Source of the DNA: Nocardia vaccinii NBRC 15922
Lineage (GTDB): Bacteria; Actinomycetota; Actinomycetes; Mycobacteriales; Mycobacteriaceae
Length of the DNA stretch: 64,000 bases
NCBI RefSeq assembly: GCF_001613305.1
Contig: NZ_BDCC01000066.1
Span: 1-64,000, forward strand
Reading direction: 5' to 3'
A program made the translations under genes and the position numbers. The notes below the pieces were generated by a model. That model searched no databases and was not told the DNA's origin. It saw only the letters and a list, made by a program, of their open reading frames with translations. Positions 42,895 to 50,386 of this stretch are shown here, piece by piece (within the stretch, counting starts at the first letter, position 1; each line of letters starts with the position of its first letter).

Positions 42895-44379
42895 TCAGTG
42901 CCACCAGGGAGTGAGGGCGTCGAGATGGCGGCGCATGCGGTGCCGCGCCATCCCGGCATCGCCCTGCAGGATCGCGTCCAGGATGCGGCCGTGCGCCTGC
43001 TCGACCTCGTCGGCGGCCTGGGCGCCGGGCAGCGGTTGTTCGTTTCCGGCCGCGTGCCGCCGGAACAATTCGGTGAGGATCGCCAGGAACAGCGACAACA
43101 CCGGATTGCCCGCGAGGGCGGCCAGTTCGGTGTGGAACCGGTCGGCCTTGCGCGGATCCTCCGGCGGTCCTTCCGACGGCCAGCGCACGGCCTGGCCGAG
43201 CCGCTCGGCCGCCTGGGGATCACCCTCGGCCAGACGCTCGGTCACGCGGGCGACGACGCCGAGTTCGATGGCATTGCGCACGGTCTGCAGATCCGCGGCG
43301 GTGACACCCTGGTACTCCAGATACAGCGCCATCGTGTCCACGCTGGCCTGCGGTTCGGGTTCCGCAACGATCAGCCCGCCGCCCGGTCCGCGGCGCATCC
43401 GGGCCACCGAGTGGTATTCCAGCAGCCGCACCGCCTCGCGCAGCACCGCGCGGCTGACGCCGTAACGGGCCAGCAGATCGGCCTCGGAGCCCAGCACCAT
43501 GCCGACCTGCCAGCCGCGCGCGGCGATGTCCTCGTGGATCCGCCCCGCGACGATCTCCGCGAGTTTCGCCCCGGGCCCCTCCACCACCTCGGGTTCGACC
43601 ACCGCGCCCTTGATCCGGGAGGTGCGCCGCACGCGATGCTTCTCGATCCACGCGGCCACCGATTCCAGATGTGCGGTCAGCTCGGTCTGGGCGCGCGCGC
43701 CGTCGCCCGCGATCACCGCGTCCACGACAGCTCGGTGCGCCTCGTGTGCCACGGTTTTGGACTCCGTGACCTCAGCCTTGGACAGTCTGCGAGAGGTGTG
43801 CGCATAGCGGGCGGTCAAACGGGTGAGCACGTCGATGAACAACTGCAGCACCGCATTTCCGGACAGCGTGCCCAGCATGAGATGCAGTGGGTCTTCCGAG
43901 GAGACCCCCGGATCCTCGCGGCGCGCGGACTCCTGCGCCAGGATCACGCGCAGGGACTCGATGCTGTCCTCGGTGATCCGCTCGGCGGCCAGGCCCGCGG
44001 CGATGGGCTCGAGCAGCAGCCGGGCCTCGAGCAGATCCGCGACGCTGGTGCCGACGTATTCCAGGTAGATGACGATGGCCCGGGTAGCCGGACCGGCGTC
44101 GGGGGCGCAGATGAACAAGCCGCCGTTGGGCCCGCGCCGCATCCGGGCGACCTGATGGTGTTCGACCAGCCGCACCGCCTCGCGCAGCACCGACCGGCTC
44201 ACCCCGAACTGCTCGCGCAACCCGACTTCGGAACCCAGCGTCTCGCCGACCGGCCAACCCTGCCGGATGACCGATTCCTCGATGCGGTGCGCGATCCGGG
44301 CGGCCAGCTTGCCGCCCACGGCTTCGGTCTCGACACGCGGCTCGCCGTCGGCGGGCTCGGTCTCGATGGCAGCCGCCAT
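42895..44379 (-). CDS. tandem double GntR/FadR-type regulator
   Basis: The protein has 494 residues from the ATG at 44379, with GAGGAG 5 nt upstream. Two complete FadR-like units lie in one chain. Unit 1: winged HTH at about 25-95 (LREQFGVSRSVLREAVRLVEHHQVARM) plus FCD domain (about 110-245). Unit 2: winged HTH at about 270-345 (LLARYGVSRAVLREAVRLLEYHSVARM) plus FCD domain (about 355-485). The units are homologous. GntR/FadR proteins normally dimerise from two chains with one HTH each; here one chain could supply both. It lies beside the decayed CoA-pathway genes and is divergent from an isochorismatase pseudogene, so an acyl-CoA-type ligand is plausible but unproved. Confidence 0.88.
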   Translation of the reverse strand: MAAAIETEPADGEPRVETEAVGGKLAARIAHRIEESVIRQGWPVGETLGSEVGLREQFGVSRSVLREAVRLVEHHQVARMRRGPNGGLFICAPDAGPATRAIVIYLEYVGTSVADLLEARLLLEPIAAGLAAERITEDSIESLRVILAQESARREDPGVSSEDPLHLMLGTLSGNAVLQLFIDVLTRLTARYAHTSRRLSKAEVTESKTVAHEAHRAVVDAVIAGDGARAQTELTAHLESVAAWIEKHRVRRTSRIKGAVVEPEVVEGPGAKLAEIVAGRIHEDIAARGWQVGMVLGSEADLLARYGVSRAVLREAVRLLEYHSVARMRRGPGGGLIVAEPEPQASVDTMALYLEYQGVTAADLQTVRNAIELGVVARVTERLAEGDPQAAERLGQAVRWPSEGPPEDPRKADRFHTELAALAGNPVLSLFLAILTELFRRHAAGNEQPLPGAQAADEVEQAHGRILDAILQGDAGMARHRMRRHLDALTPWWH

Positions 44380-44585
44380 GGACACTCCTCGGGGTGGGTT
44401 TCGGATCCTCAGTGTAGTCAGCAGTGCTATCGCGGCGGGCGTGACGTGCGATCCAGCGGTGAACGAGTTGGATTACGGGCCACTGTTTCGCCGGTCCGGA
44501 CGCGTTGTTCGGGTCGGGCGAGCACAGTCTGGCCGTAGAGTGACCGTCTGCTCAATTTTTCCCAAGTCCCGCAAAGGAAGTCACC

Positions 44586-45060
44586 GTGTCGCCGACCGCA
44601 CTGGATCCGCATACGGCCCTGATTGTCACCGATCTGCAGAAGGGCGTCGCGGCGCTGCCGCTGGCTCATCCGGCCGGACCGAACGATCCTTCAGCAGGCC
44701 CGATTCGCCCCGTCCACCGGCCGATGCGGCAGAGTCGTCCCGGAGCTGAATCAGCAGGACTCCGACCATGAGCTGGTCAAGCAGACCTGGGGTGCGTTCA
44801 TGAATCCCGAACTGGACCGGTTGCTGCGGGAACTGGCGGTCACCCAGGTCGTGGTGATCGGCATCGCAACGAGTTTCGGCGTCGAATCCACCGCGCGCCA
44901 GGCGCACGAGTACGGCTACCACGTCACCCTGGCCACCGACGCGATGACGGATTTCAGCGTCGAGGCGCACGAGGGCAGCGTCACCCGGATCTTCCCGTCG
45001 CTCGGTGAAACCGGGCGTACCGAGGAGATCCTCGCGCTGCTCGAGCGGACCTCCGCCTGA
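44586..45060 (+). pseudogene. isochorismatase-family hydrolase, internally deleted and frameshifted
   Basis: The GTG at 44586 has AAGGAAG upstream and begins normally (SPTALDPHTALIVTDLQKGVAALPLAHPAGP, with the catalytic Asp of DLQ). After about 31 residues the family sequence stops. The rest resumes in a different frame from about 44737: VPELNQQDSDHELVKQTWGAF, then GIATSFGVESTARQAHEYGY, including the catalytic Lys of KQTWGAF but Ser in place of the usual Cys (GIATSFGVES, as in the CSHase branch). About 45 residues are missing at the join. A single protein cannot be made without a frameshift. Confidence 0.75.
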
Positions 45061-45287
45061 ATTCAGGCGTTCTCTCCAGGTAGGCCGGGACGCGGCGGTG
45101 TCCGCTGTCGGTCGGCGGCACGCCCAGCTCCTGGGAGACGTCGCCGGTGTTTGCTGACCGCGCGTTCGGTGACCATCAGGAAGGCCGCGATGGCCCTGGT
45201 TAAATGGCGACTGGTGCGTATCATTAGAACGGTTCGCGCCCCTGCGCGAACTCCGATCCGTGCTGAAAGTATTTGGGAGACAACATC

Positions 45288-46154
45288 TTGCCCATCGATT
45301 CGAAGCTCCCCGTCGCGGTCGTCACCGGTGCCAGCGCCGGGATCGGCCGATCCGCCGCCGGTCGGCTGCTCGCACTCGGCTGGCACGTGATCGGCGTCGG
45401 CCGTGATCCGCAACGCTGCGCCGAGGCCACCGAACAACTCCACGCCGCTGCCCGCGACGGCGGCACCTTCACCATGCTGCGCGGCGACTTCACCCTGATG
45501 TCCGAGGTGCGGCGGGTGGCGCAGGAGATCCTCGTGCGGACCTCGCGCCTGGACGTGCTGATCAACAACGCCGGCGGCGTCCGCGACCGGCGGATCGTCA
45601 CCGCGGAGGGAACCGAGGCGACCTTCGCGGCCAATCATCTCGCCCCCGTCCTGCTGACCCGGGAGTTGCTGCCACTGCTGCGTGCGAGCGCGGTGGACCG
45701 CACGGCCCGGGTGATCGCGGTGTCCTCCAGCGCGCATCGGATCAGCACCGGGTTCGACTGGGATGATCTGCAGAGCCTGAACGACTTCGACACCACCATG
45801 GCCTACGCGCGAGCCAAACTCGCCAACATCCTGTTCACTCGCGAGCTGGCCCGTCGCGAGGAGTCGGCCGGAATCGTCGCGCAGGCAATGCATCCCGGCG
45901 TCGTGGCGAGCAATTTCGCCTCGCACGGGAATGCGGCGATGCGGGCGCACATGGCCGCGGCCGACACCGTCCCGCCCGACGAACCGGCCCGCACGCTGGT
46001 GTGGCTGGCCACCGCGGGCGAGTGCGGCCGCGCGGGCGGGCGCTACTTCCACAACGAGGCCGAGGAGATACCGGGTGCGGCCGCGCAGGACGACGCCGCT
46101 GCGGCCCGGTTGTGGATCGAGAGCGAGAAAGTGCTTGCCGGACTTGGTTTCTAG
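45288..46154 (+). CDS. short-chain dehydrogenase/reductase, retinol-dehydrogenase-like
   Basis: The protein has 288 residues from a TTG at 45288, with GGGAG about 8 nt upstream; another TTG at 45273 lies inside that ribosome site. Classical SDR motifs: TGASAGIG (13-20), INNAGG, catalytic Ser in VSSSAHR and YARAKLAN. The long C-terminal part (HPGVVASNFASHG, then ARTLVWLAT) is typical of RDH/WWOX-like SDRs that act on lipid alcohols or ketones. It stands alone, flanked by pseudogene and Hsp20 regions. The substrate is unknown. Confidence 0.85.
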   Translation: MPIDSKLPVAVVTGASAGIGRSAAGRLLALGWHVIGVGRDPQRCAEATEQLHAAARDGGTFTMLRGDFTLMSEVRRVAQEILVRTSRLDVLINNAGGVRDRRIVTAEGTEATFAANHLAPVLLTRELLPLLRASAVDRTARVIAVSSSAHRISTGFDWDDLQSLNDFDTTMAYARAKLANILFTRELARREESAGIVAQAMHPGVVASNFASHGNAAMRAHMAAADTVPPDEPARTLVWLATAGECGRAGGRYFHNEAEEIPGAAAQDDAAAARLWIESEKVLAGLGF

Positions 46155-46492
46155 GACAATGTGCGCGCCCCGGCCGGATCAGTCCCGATAGGTCGAACCG
46201 GCCCGGTCCAGCGGGCGCAGCAGCGACGGCCACTCCAGACCGGCGGAGAACGACGCCTCCCCGAAACCTCTTCGGCACCCTTCGTACCTGATTCCGCACG
46301 CGACGGTGGGCGATCGCCGTGCCTTGTCCAGTGCCCCTCCAACCCGGTCGCGTCGGCCAGCGGCCGGCTCTGCCGCCGAGTCAGCTCCATCTCCGGCGAG
46401 CCGGGCGAGCAAGCCAGGAATTCGTCGGGTGCCGGCCTCGGGGCCATCCGAGACCGGTCCGCTCACCCGCACCTGCCGGATCCGCTCGGGCA
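46155..46492. other. 338-bp region without a recognised gene
   Basis: A minus-strand frame ending at 46179 finishes in a protein-like stretch (SAGLEWPSLLRPLDRAGSTY) that could be a gene remnant, but the family is not recognised. Confidence 0.3.
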
Positions 46493-46519
46493 ATAGAACG
46501 TCGGGGTGGTGAGTGCTAG
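46493..46519 (+). promoter_or_regulatory. CIRCE-like element upstream of hsp20
   Basis: The right half GAGTGCTAG (46511-46519) matches the CIRCE half-site GAGTGCTAA at 8 of 9. After the standard 9-nt spacer, the left half ATAGAACGT matches TTAGCACTC at 5 of 9. It lies 70 bp before the start codon and suggests control by HrcA. Confidence 0.5.
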
Positions 46520-46537
46520 TTTGGGTGTGCACAGCTA

Positions 46538-46554
46538 ACGGCGCTCACCGCCGT
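46538..46554 (+). other. leader hairpin upstream of hsp20
   Basis: ACGGCG and CGCCGT form a perfect 6-bp stem with a 5-nt loop, 34 bp before the start codon. It may be an mRNA structure affecting translation; a role as thermosensor is speculation. Confidence 0.3.
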
Positions 46555-46588
46555 GGTGGGCGCGATCGTCGCCATGGAGGTGATTTCT

Positions 46589-47032
46589 GTGCTGAGGTTC
46601 GATCCATTCCACGACATCGATACCGTCGCTCGTCAACTTCTCGGCGAGACCGCCGGATCCGCGCGTGCCCCACGATTCATGCCGATGGACCTGTTCAAAG
46701 CGGGCGATCATTATGTGCTCAACGCCGACCTGCCGGGTGTGGACCCCGGTTCGATCGATGTCAACGTCGACAACGGCACGCTGACGTTGCAGGCCCGGCG
46801 TAGTCTGCCCAGTGACGAGCATGTGCAATGGGTGGCATCGGAGCGCTTCGCCGGCAGCTACATGCGGCAACTGTCGCTCAGCGACGGTATCGACACCGAC
46901 AACATCAGCGCCACCTACAACGACGGCGTCCTGTCGGTGACCCTGCCGATCGCCGAGAAAGCCAAACCGCGCCGAATCAGCATCACCGGGTCCGGGGACG
47001 CCCCCAAGACGATCGAGGCCGGCAAGTCCTGA
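46589..47032 (+). CDS. Hsp20/alpha-crystallin small heat-shock protein
   Basis: The protein has 147 residues from the GTG at 46589 (MLRFDPFHDIDTV), with GGAGG 8 nt upstream; the frame is open further up, but the family starts here. The alpha-crystallin domain spans about 38-130: ADLPGVDPGSIDVNVDNGTLTL, then LPSDEHVQWVASERFAGSYMRQLSL and the GVLSVTLP motif. The C-terminal IxI motif appears as RRISITGS. It is an ATP-independent holdase forming oligomers in the cytoplasm. A CIRCE-like site upstream implies heat control by HrcA. A strong terminator follows 6 bp after the stop. Confidence 0.92.
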   Translation: MLRFDPFHDIDTVARQLLGETAGSARAPRFMPMDLFKAGDHYVLNADLPGVDPGSIDVNVDNGTLTLQARRSLPSDEHVQWVASERFAGSYMRQLSLSDGIDTDNISATYNDGVLSVTLPIAEKAKPRRISITGSGDAPKTIEAGKS

Positions 47033-47037
47033 CGTCA

Positions 47038-47066
47038 CGGTGTGGCGGCAGCTGGCCGCCACACCG
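47038..47066 (+). terminator. strong hairpin terminator after hsp20
   Basis: CGGTGTGGCGGC and GCCGCCACACCG are perfect 12-bp arms around AGCTG, 6 bp after the hsp20 stop. Confidence 0.9.
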
Positions 47067-47392
47067 GAATCCTCTGCCGCGCATGCCTTTTACCGCTGAT
47101 CTTGGGCTTGTCTGGATCGCCGGCCAGCCATCGGGGTAGAGCACGTCGACGATCCGGGGATCGCCCGGCCGGGCGCGCGGTCCCGGCCGGTGCCTCATCC
47201 CAGCGTGGGAGCGCCTCGCCCAACTCGTCCAGGGCCCGGCCGCGATACCCGGTGCCGCTCGGTCGCGAGTACTCGATCACCGACAGACCGGGCGAGCAGC
47301 GGATCCGGCCAACCGTCGAAGATCGCGCCTGCGGCACAGCGGTCGGAGACGTCAGGCTCTCGATCGGGATCGGTCCGCGTTGTCCGCCAGGT
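47067..47392. other. 326-bp region, possible minus-strand gene remnant
   Basis: The minus strand carries a frame (47035-47508) with a protein-like middle (GRIRCSPGLSVIEYSRPSG, then ALDELGEALPRWDE). It has no start signal in the gap and no recognised family. It may be the remnant of a gene deleted against the esterase gene. Confidence 0.3.
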
Positions 47393-48397
47393 TCAACTCG
47401 CGTCGGGAAGCGCGGTCGATGCGATCCGTCCGGTGAGCACCTGCTGGTGGAACTGCCCGAGCGCATCGATCGCCGCACGGGCATCCGACAGCAGATCCGA
47501 GCCGGCATGGTGGACGTGCGGGGCGCGGTCCCAGATCTGGAGCAGTGTCGGTACCTGGGCTTCGGCGCACCGTCGGGCCAGTATTTCCGAGTCGGGTAGC
47601 AGGCATTCGGTGGAGCCGACCTGGATCAGGACCGGTGGCAGGCCGGCGAAATCGCTGTTCACCGGCGACCAAGCAGGGTCGAGTTCGCTGTCAGCGGCGA
47701 AGCCCCGGCGTGCGATGAGTTCCAGAGCCCGGGCTGGGATGTACGAGTCGCGTTGCCGGTTCGGGTGGGCCGCACGCGTGGTCGAGTCCAGATCGGCCCA
47801 CGGTGCGATCGCGGAGATGCCGCCGGGCATCGGGAGTCCCTGCTCGCGAGTGGCCAGCGCGAGCCGGAAGGCGAGCCCGCCGCCCGCGGAGTCACCGGAG
47901 ACGATGACGCGCTCGGGCCGGAAGCCCTGCTCCAGCAGGTATCGGTACGATTCGACCACGTCGCGGAGGGTTTCGGTCAGATGCGCCTGGGGCAACTGCC
48001 GGTAATCGACGCTGAACGCCGGCATCGCGCTGGCCTGCGCGATCTTGGCCACCATCCGCCGGTGAGTGTTCAACCCGCCACAGATGAAGCCGCCGCCGTG
48101 GAAATACAGCAGCGCCGAATCCTGCCGCTGTTGCGGATCGCGGTCGTCCTGCCACAACCATTCCGCCCGGAACTTCTCGAATCGCACCATCCGGCGCTCG
48201 GTGCCCCTCGGCGCCGCGATGGCCGCGGCCGGCAGATCGAGTAAGCCGCCGAGCCGCACCAGTTGATGGAACCTGTCGTTGTCGGCAACACACGTCAACG
48301 TCGCCAACCCGAGCCCGACCGTGCCACGCAGCAGCGGGTGAGCGATTCTGGTGCCGATACCGGCTCGGTTCGGCCGTTGGACGGTCAGCGCCGACAT
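47393..48397 (-). CDS. HSL-family alpha/beta-hydrolase (lipase/esterase)
   Basis: The protein has 334 residues from the ATG at 48397 (MSALTVQRPNRAG), preceded by GGGAAG; the frame is open to a TTG at 48526. Hormone-sensitive-lipase-type motifs: oxyanion HGGGF in LYFHGGGFICGG, nucleophile GDSAGG, acid region in VLIQVGSTECLLPDS and His in RAPHVHHAG. It is a cytoplasmic esterase for short to medium acyl esters; some mycobacterial homologues (LipN- or LipW-like) use triglycerides or steroid esters. It converges with hsp20. Confidence 0.88.
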   Translation of the reverse strand: MSALTVQRPNRAGIGTRIAHPLLRGTVGLGLATLTCVADNDRFHQLVRLGGLLDLPAAAIAAPRGTERRMVRFEKFRAEWLWQDDRDPQQRQDSALLYFHGGGFICGGLNTHRRMVAKIAQASAMPAFSVDYRQLPQAHLTETLRDVVESYRYLLEQGFRPERVIVSGDSAGGGLAFRLALATREQGLPMPGGISAIAPWADLDSTTRAAHPNRQRDSYIPARALELIARRGFAADSELDPAWSPVNSDFAGLPPVLIQVGSTECLLPDSEILARRCAEAQVPTLLQIWDRAPHVHHAGSDLLSDARAAIDALGQFHQQVLTGRIASTALPDAS

Positions 48398-48800
48398 TGC
48401 TTCCCGCAGGTCCGGCTCGGCGAAAGACGACTCGTGTGCGGACCGGAAGCTCGGCTCCGATCGAGTGCTGGGCACACCCGAGCAGCACGGGGCGGGTGCA
48501 CCCTCCCTGCCTTCTGAATCGTGCAACGTCGCTCCTTCAGCAATACGACCTACACCATGGCGATGGTCAATCCTGACCGAGCGAAGGCATGCGCACAGCG
48601 GTGGAAATACCTGAAGAGGTACCTATGCGCAGACAAATCGGCCTGTCATGGCAAGGGGAAAATGTCACCAGATGCACCAATCACCGGCCGTTCCGCCGGG
48701 CCGGTTCGCGGAGCCGCACCGCTGGCCTCGCGATGTTCGTCTTCACCGGTGGCTACGCCCTCGGGCGAGGGTTGACCCGCACTTAGGGGCGCAACGCCGT
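48398..48800. other. 403-bp region upstream of the esterase gene
   Basis: No intact gene. It contains TACCT-GAAG-AGGTA (48608-48621), a perfect 5-bp inverted repeat in a locally AT-richer stretch, which may be an operator or promoter part. Confidence 0.35.
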
Positions 48801-48855
48801 CTAATACAGCCCTCCGTCCACCCGGATCAGCGATCCGGTGGTGTAGCCGGTGGCT
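48801..48855 (-). pseudogene. SDR C-terminal stub
   Basis: On the minus strand about 17 codons read ATGYTTGSLIRVDGGLY and then stop, the standard C-terminal end of a classical FabG-like SDR. Everything upstream is missing: the DNA becomes the cyclase remnant on the other strand. Confidence 0.65.
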
Positions 48856-49114
48856 GCACGATCGTGAGGTCGCCGCGCTGGCGATCGACAACTCCACGGG
48901 TGAGTCGTGGCCCAGCCCGATCGAGAACGCGATCATCCCGTTCCATCACGTCGTCATCCGCGATATGGGCCTGACCCTCGGTGAGATGTTCAATTTCGAG
49001 GAACTGGTGCAGGACTGCGAGCAGGGCGGCGTGTGGGAGTTCATGCTCTGCGCGACCGGCTTGAAGGTGACCGGCGCGGTCGGCTCGCCACTGACCCCCA
49101 TCGCCCTGAAGTGA
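48851..49114 (+). pseudogene. cyclase-family protein (kynurenine-formamidase-like) C-terminal remnant
   Basis: About 87 codons: WLHDREVAALAIDNST, then IIPFHHVVIRDMGLTLGEMF and GLKVTGAVGSPLTPIALK, ending at TGA 49112-49114. This matches the last third of the metal-dependent cyclase/kynurenine formamidase family (FHxxxIRDMGxxxGE block). The N-terminal metal ligands (HxGTHxD) are absent. There is no start codon or ribosome site. It is joined tail-to-tail with the SDR stub at about 48850. Confidence 0.7.
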
Positions 49115-49188
49115 TGTGCGGGACGGTGGTACGAGAGGCCGAGCAGGGCTGCCCGGAGCGCCATCGTCGCGGGGTGACTCGCCACGAC

Positions 49189-49220
49189 GCCGGGGTGAAC
49201 GTCGAATCATTCACCCCGGC
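49189..49220. terminator. bidirectional hairpin terminator
   Basis: GCCGGGGTGAA and TTCACCCCGGC are perfect 11-bp arms with a 10-nt loop, between the cyclase remnant and the SDR stop on the opposite strand. Confidence 0.8.
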
Positions 49221-49228
49221 ACCGTGTT

Positions 49229-50011
49229 TCATACACTGCTCACGGCCTCGGCCATTGCGGTGAGCGCCTGGTCGCGCGGCATGGCCAGGAGTTGTTCGAA
49301 CTGTCGCCGGTAGTGCTCGCTGGGTACGTGGGTCGGCCCGTGCCGCAGGTGTTCCAGTGCCGAGGCGGCGACGTCGTCGGGTGACATCAGGTCGTGCAGG
49401 TTCGCGGGATCGATGCCCTGCAGGCGCGGAGCCTCGGTGTCGGTCGCGCCGGGGCACAGCGTCAGTACGTCCAGACCCAGCGGAGTCAGCTCACCCCACA
49501 GGGCTTCGCCGAGCGCGGTCACATACGCCTTGCTCGCCGAATAGCCCGCGGAGAATGGGCATCCGAGGAATCCCTCGACCGAACTGGTGAACAGGATTCC
49601 GCCGCGTCCGCGCTGTTTCAGGTGGGGGATGAGCCCGTGCGCGAGCTGGGTGGGGGTGTGGCAGTTCACGGTCATCATGTCGGTGAGGGTTCGGGTATCG
49701 CCGAGTTCGAACGCGCCTTTCACCCCGAATCCCGCGTTACTGATCAGCAGTCCCACGTCCAGGGTGGCGACCGCGTCCACGATCTCGGCGGCGGCTGTCG
49801 GATCGGCCAGGTCGGCCTGCCGCACCGTGACCCGGACGCCGTGCTCGCCGCTCAGTTCCTCGGCGAGCTGCCGCAATCGGTCCAGGCGGCGAGCGACGAG
49901 CACGAGATCCAGCTTGCGCGTTGCCAATTGGGTCGCGAACGAACGGCCGATGCCCGAGGATGCGCCGGTGACCACCGCGACCGGTCCGTAGCGGTGTGCG
50001 AAATCGTCCAT
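49229..50011 (-). CDS. short-chain dehydrogenase/reductase (DltE/YqjQ-like)
   Basis: The protein has 260 residues from the ATG at 50011 (MDDFAHRYGP), with GAGGA 6 nt upstream; the frame is open to 50182. Motifs: TGASSGIG (15-22), ISNAGFGVKG in the NNAG position, catalytic Ser in FTSSVEGF and YSASK. The substitution SNAG and the LCPGATDTE end are typical of the DltE/YqjQ-like SDR group with unknown substrate. Upstream, two palindromes at 50100-50133 mark a strong candidate operator region. Confidence 0.87.
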   Translation of the reverse strand: MDDFAHRYGPVAVVTGASSGIGRSFATQLATRKLDLVLVARRLDRLRQLAEELSGEHGVRVTVRQADLADPTAAAEIVDAVATLDVGLLISNAGFGVKGAFELGDTRTLTDMMTVNCHTPTQLAHGLIPHLKQRGRGGILFTSSVEGFLGCPFSAGYSASKAYVTALGEALWGELTPLGLDVLTLCPGATDTEAPRLQGIDPANLHDLMSPDDVAASALEHLRHGPTHVPSEHYRRQFEQLLAMPRDQALTAMAEAVSSV

Positions 50012-50386
50012 GTCGGTCCTCATCTGTTCGATGGTTCGGGAGGCCTGTGGGCTGCTGACGAAGCGGTGTCGGGTAGGTGCTCCATCGGCCGATCCGAACG
50101 CATATGTCATATGCACGCTACATGTATCGTGCACAGCTACGGGGAGGATTCCGCCTGCCGACGACCCGCAATGGTCTGTCACCTCCTATAGATCAGTACT
50201 CTGATTGCTGCGGATTGTCGACTACGTTTGAAGGCCCTGGCGGTCGATTATGGGGTTTACCTGGTGTTCGGCTCCGAGATCATCCATGATCAGGATCATG
50301 AATCTCTGCTCACCGTGCGGAGAGCCCGACGGAAGGATGGCTCTGTGGCCCTCGATCCGGCACTGACGATGGGACCGCGGCCCCCA
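50012..50386. other. 375-bp region between PknK-like gene end and SDR start
   Basis: It contains the SDR promoter and the palindromes described separately. No gene with a recognised family is present. Confidence 0.4.
50100..50133. promoter_or_regulatory. double palindrome upstream of the SDR gene
   Basis: GCATATG-T-CATATGC (50100-50114) is perfect. It is followed, sharing three bases, by a 22-bp near-perfect palindrome (50112-50133) with TGCACG and CGTGCA arms around TACATGTA. It lies about 90-120 bp before the SDR start. Two adjacent sites of this quality imply a dimeric repressor or activator; no regulator gene is next to it other than the PknK-like protein. Confidence 0.65.

Noticed and set aside
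42188..43465. Hydratase frame continuing into the GntR gene as one long protein
   Set aside because: Family similarity stops near 42890; after that the frame is antisense to a well-defined double GntR regulator.
43220..43651. Minus-strand and plus-strand alternative frames inside the double GntR gene
   Set aside because: Arg/Gly-rich shadows without motifs.
48589..48786. 65-codon plus-strand frame ending near GGYALGRG
   Set aside because: No conserved family, and no support beyond an ATG; the region is treated as intergenic.
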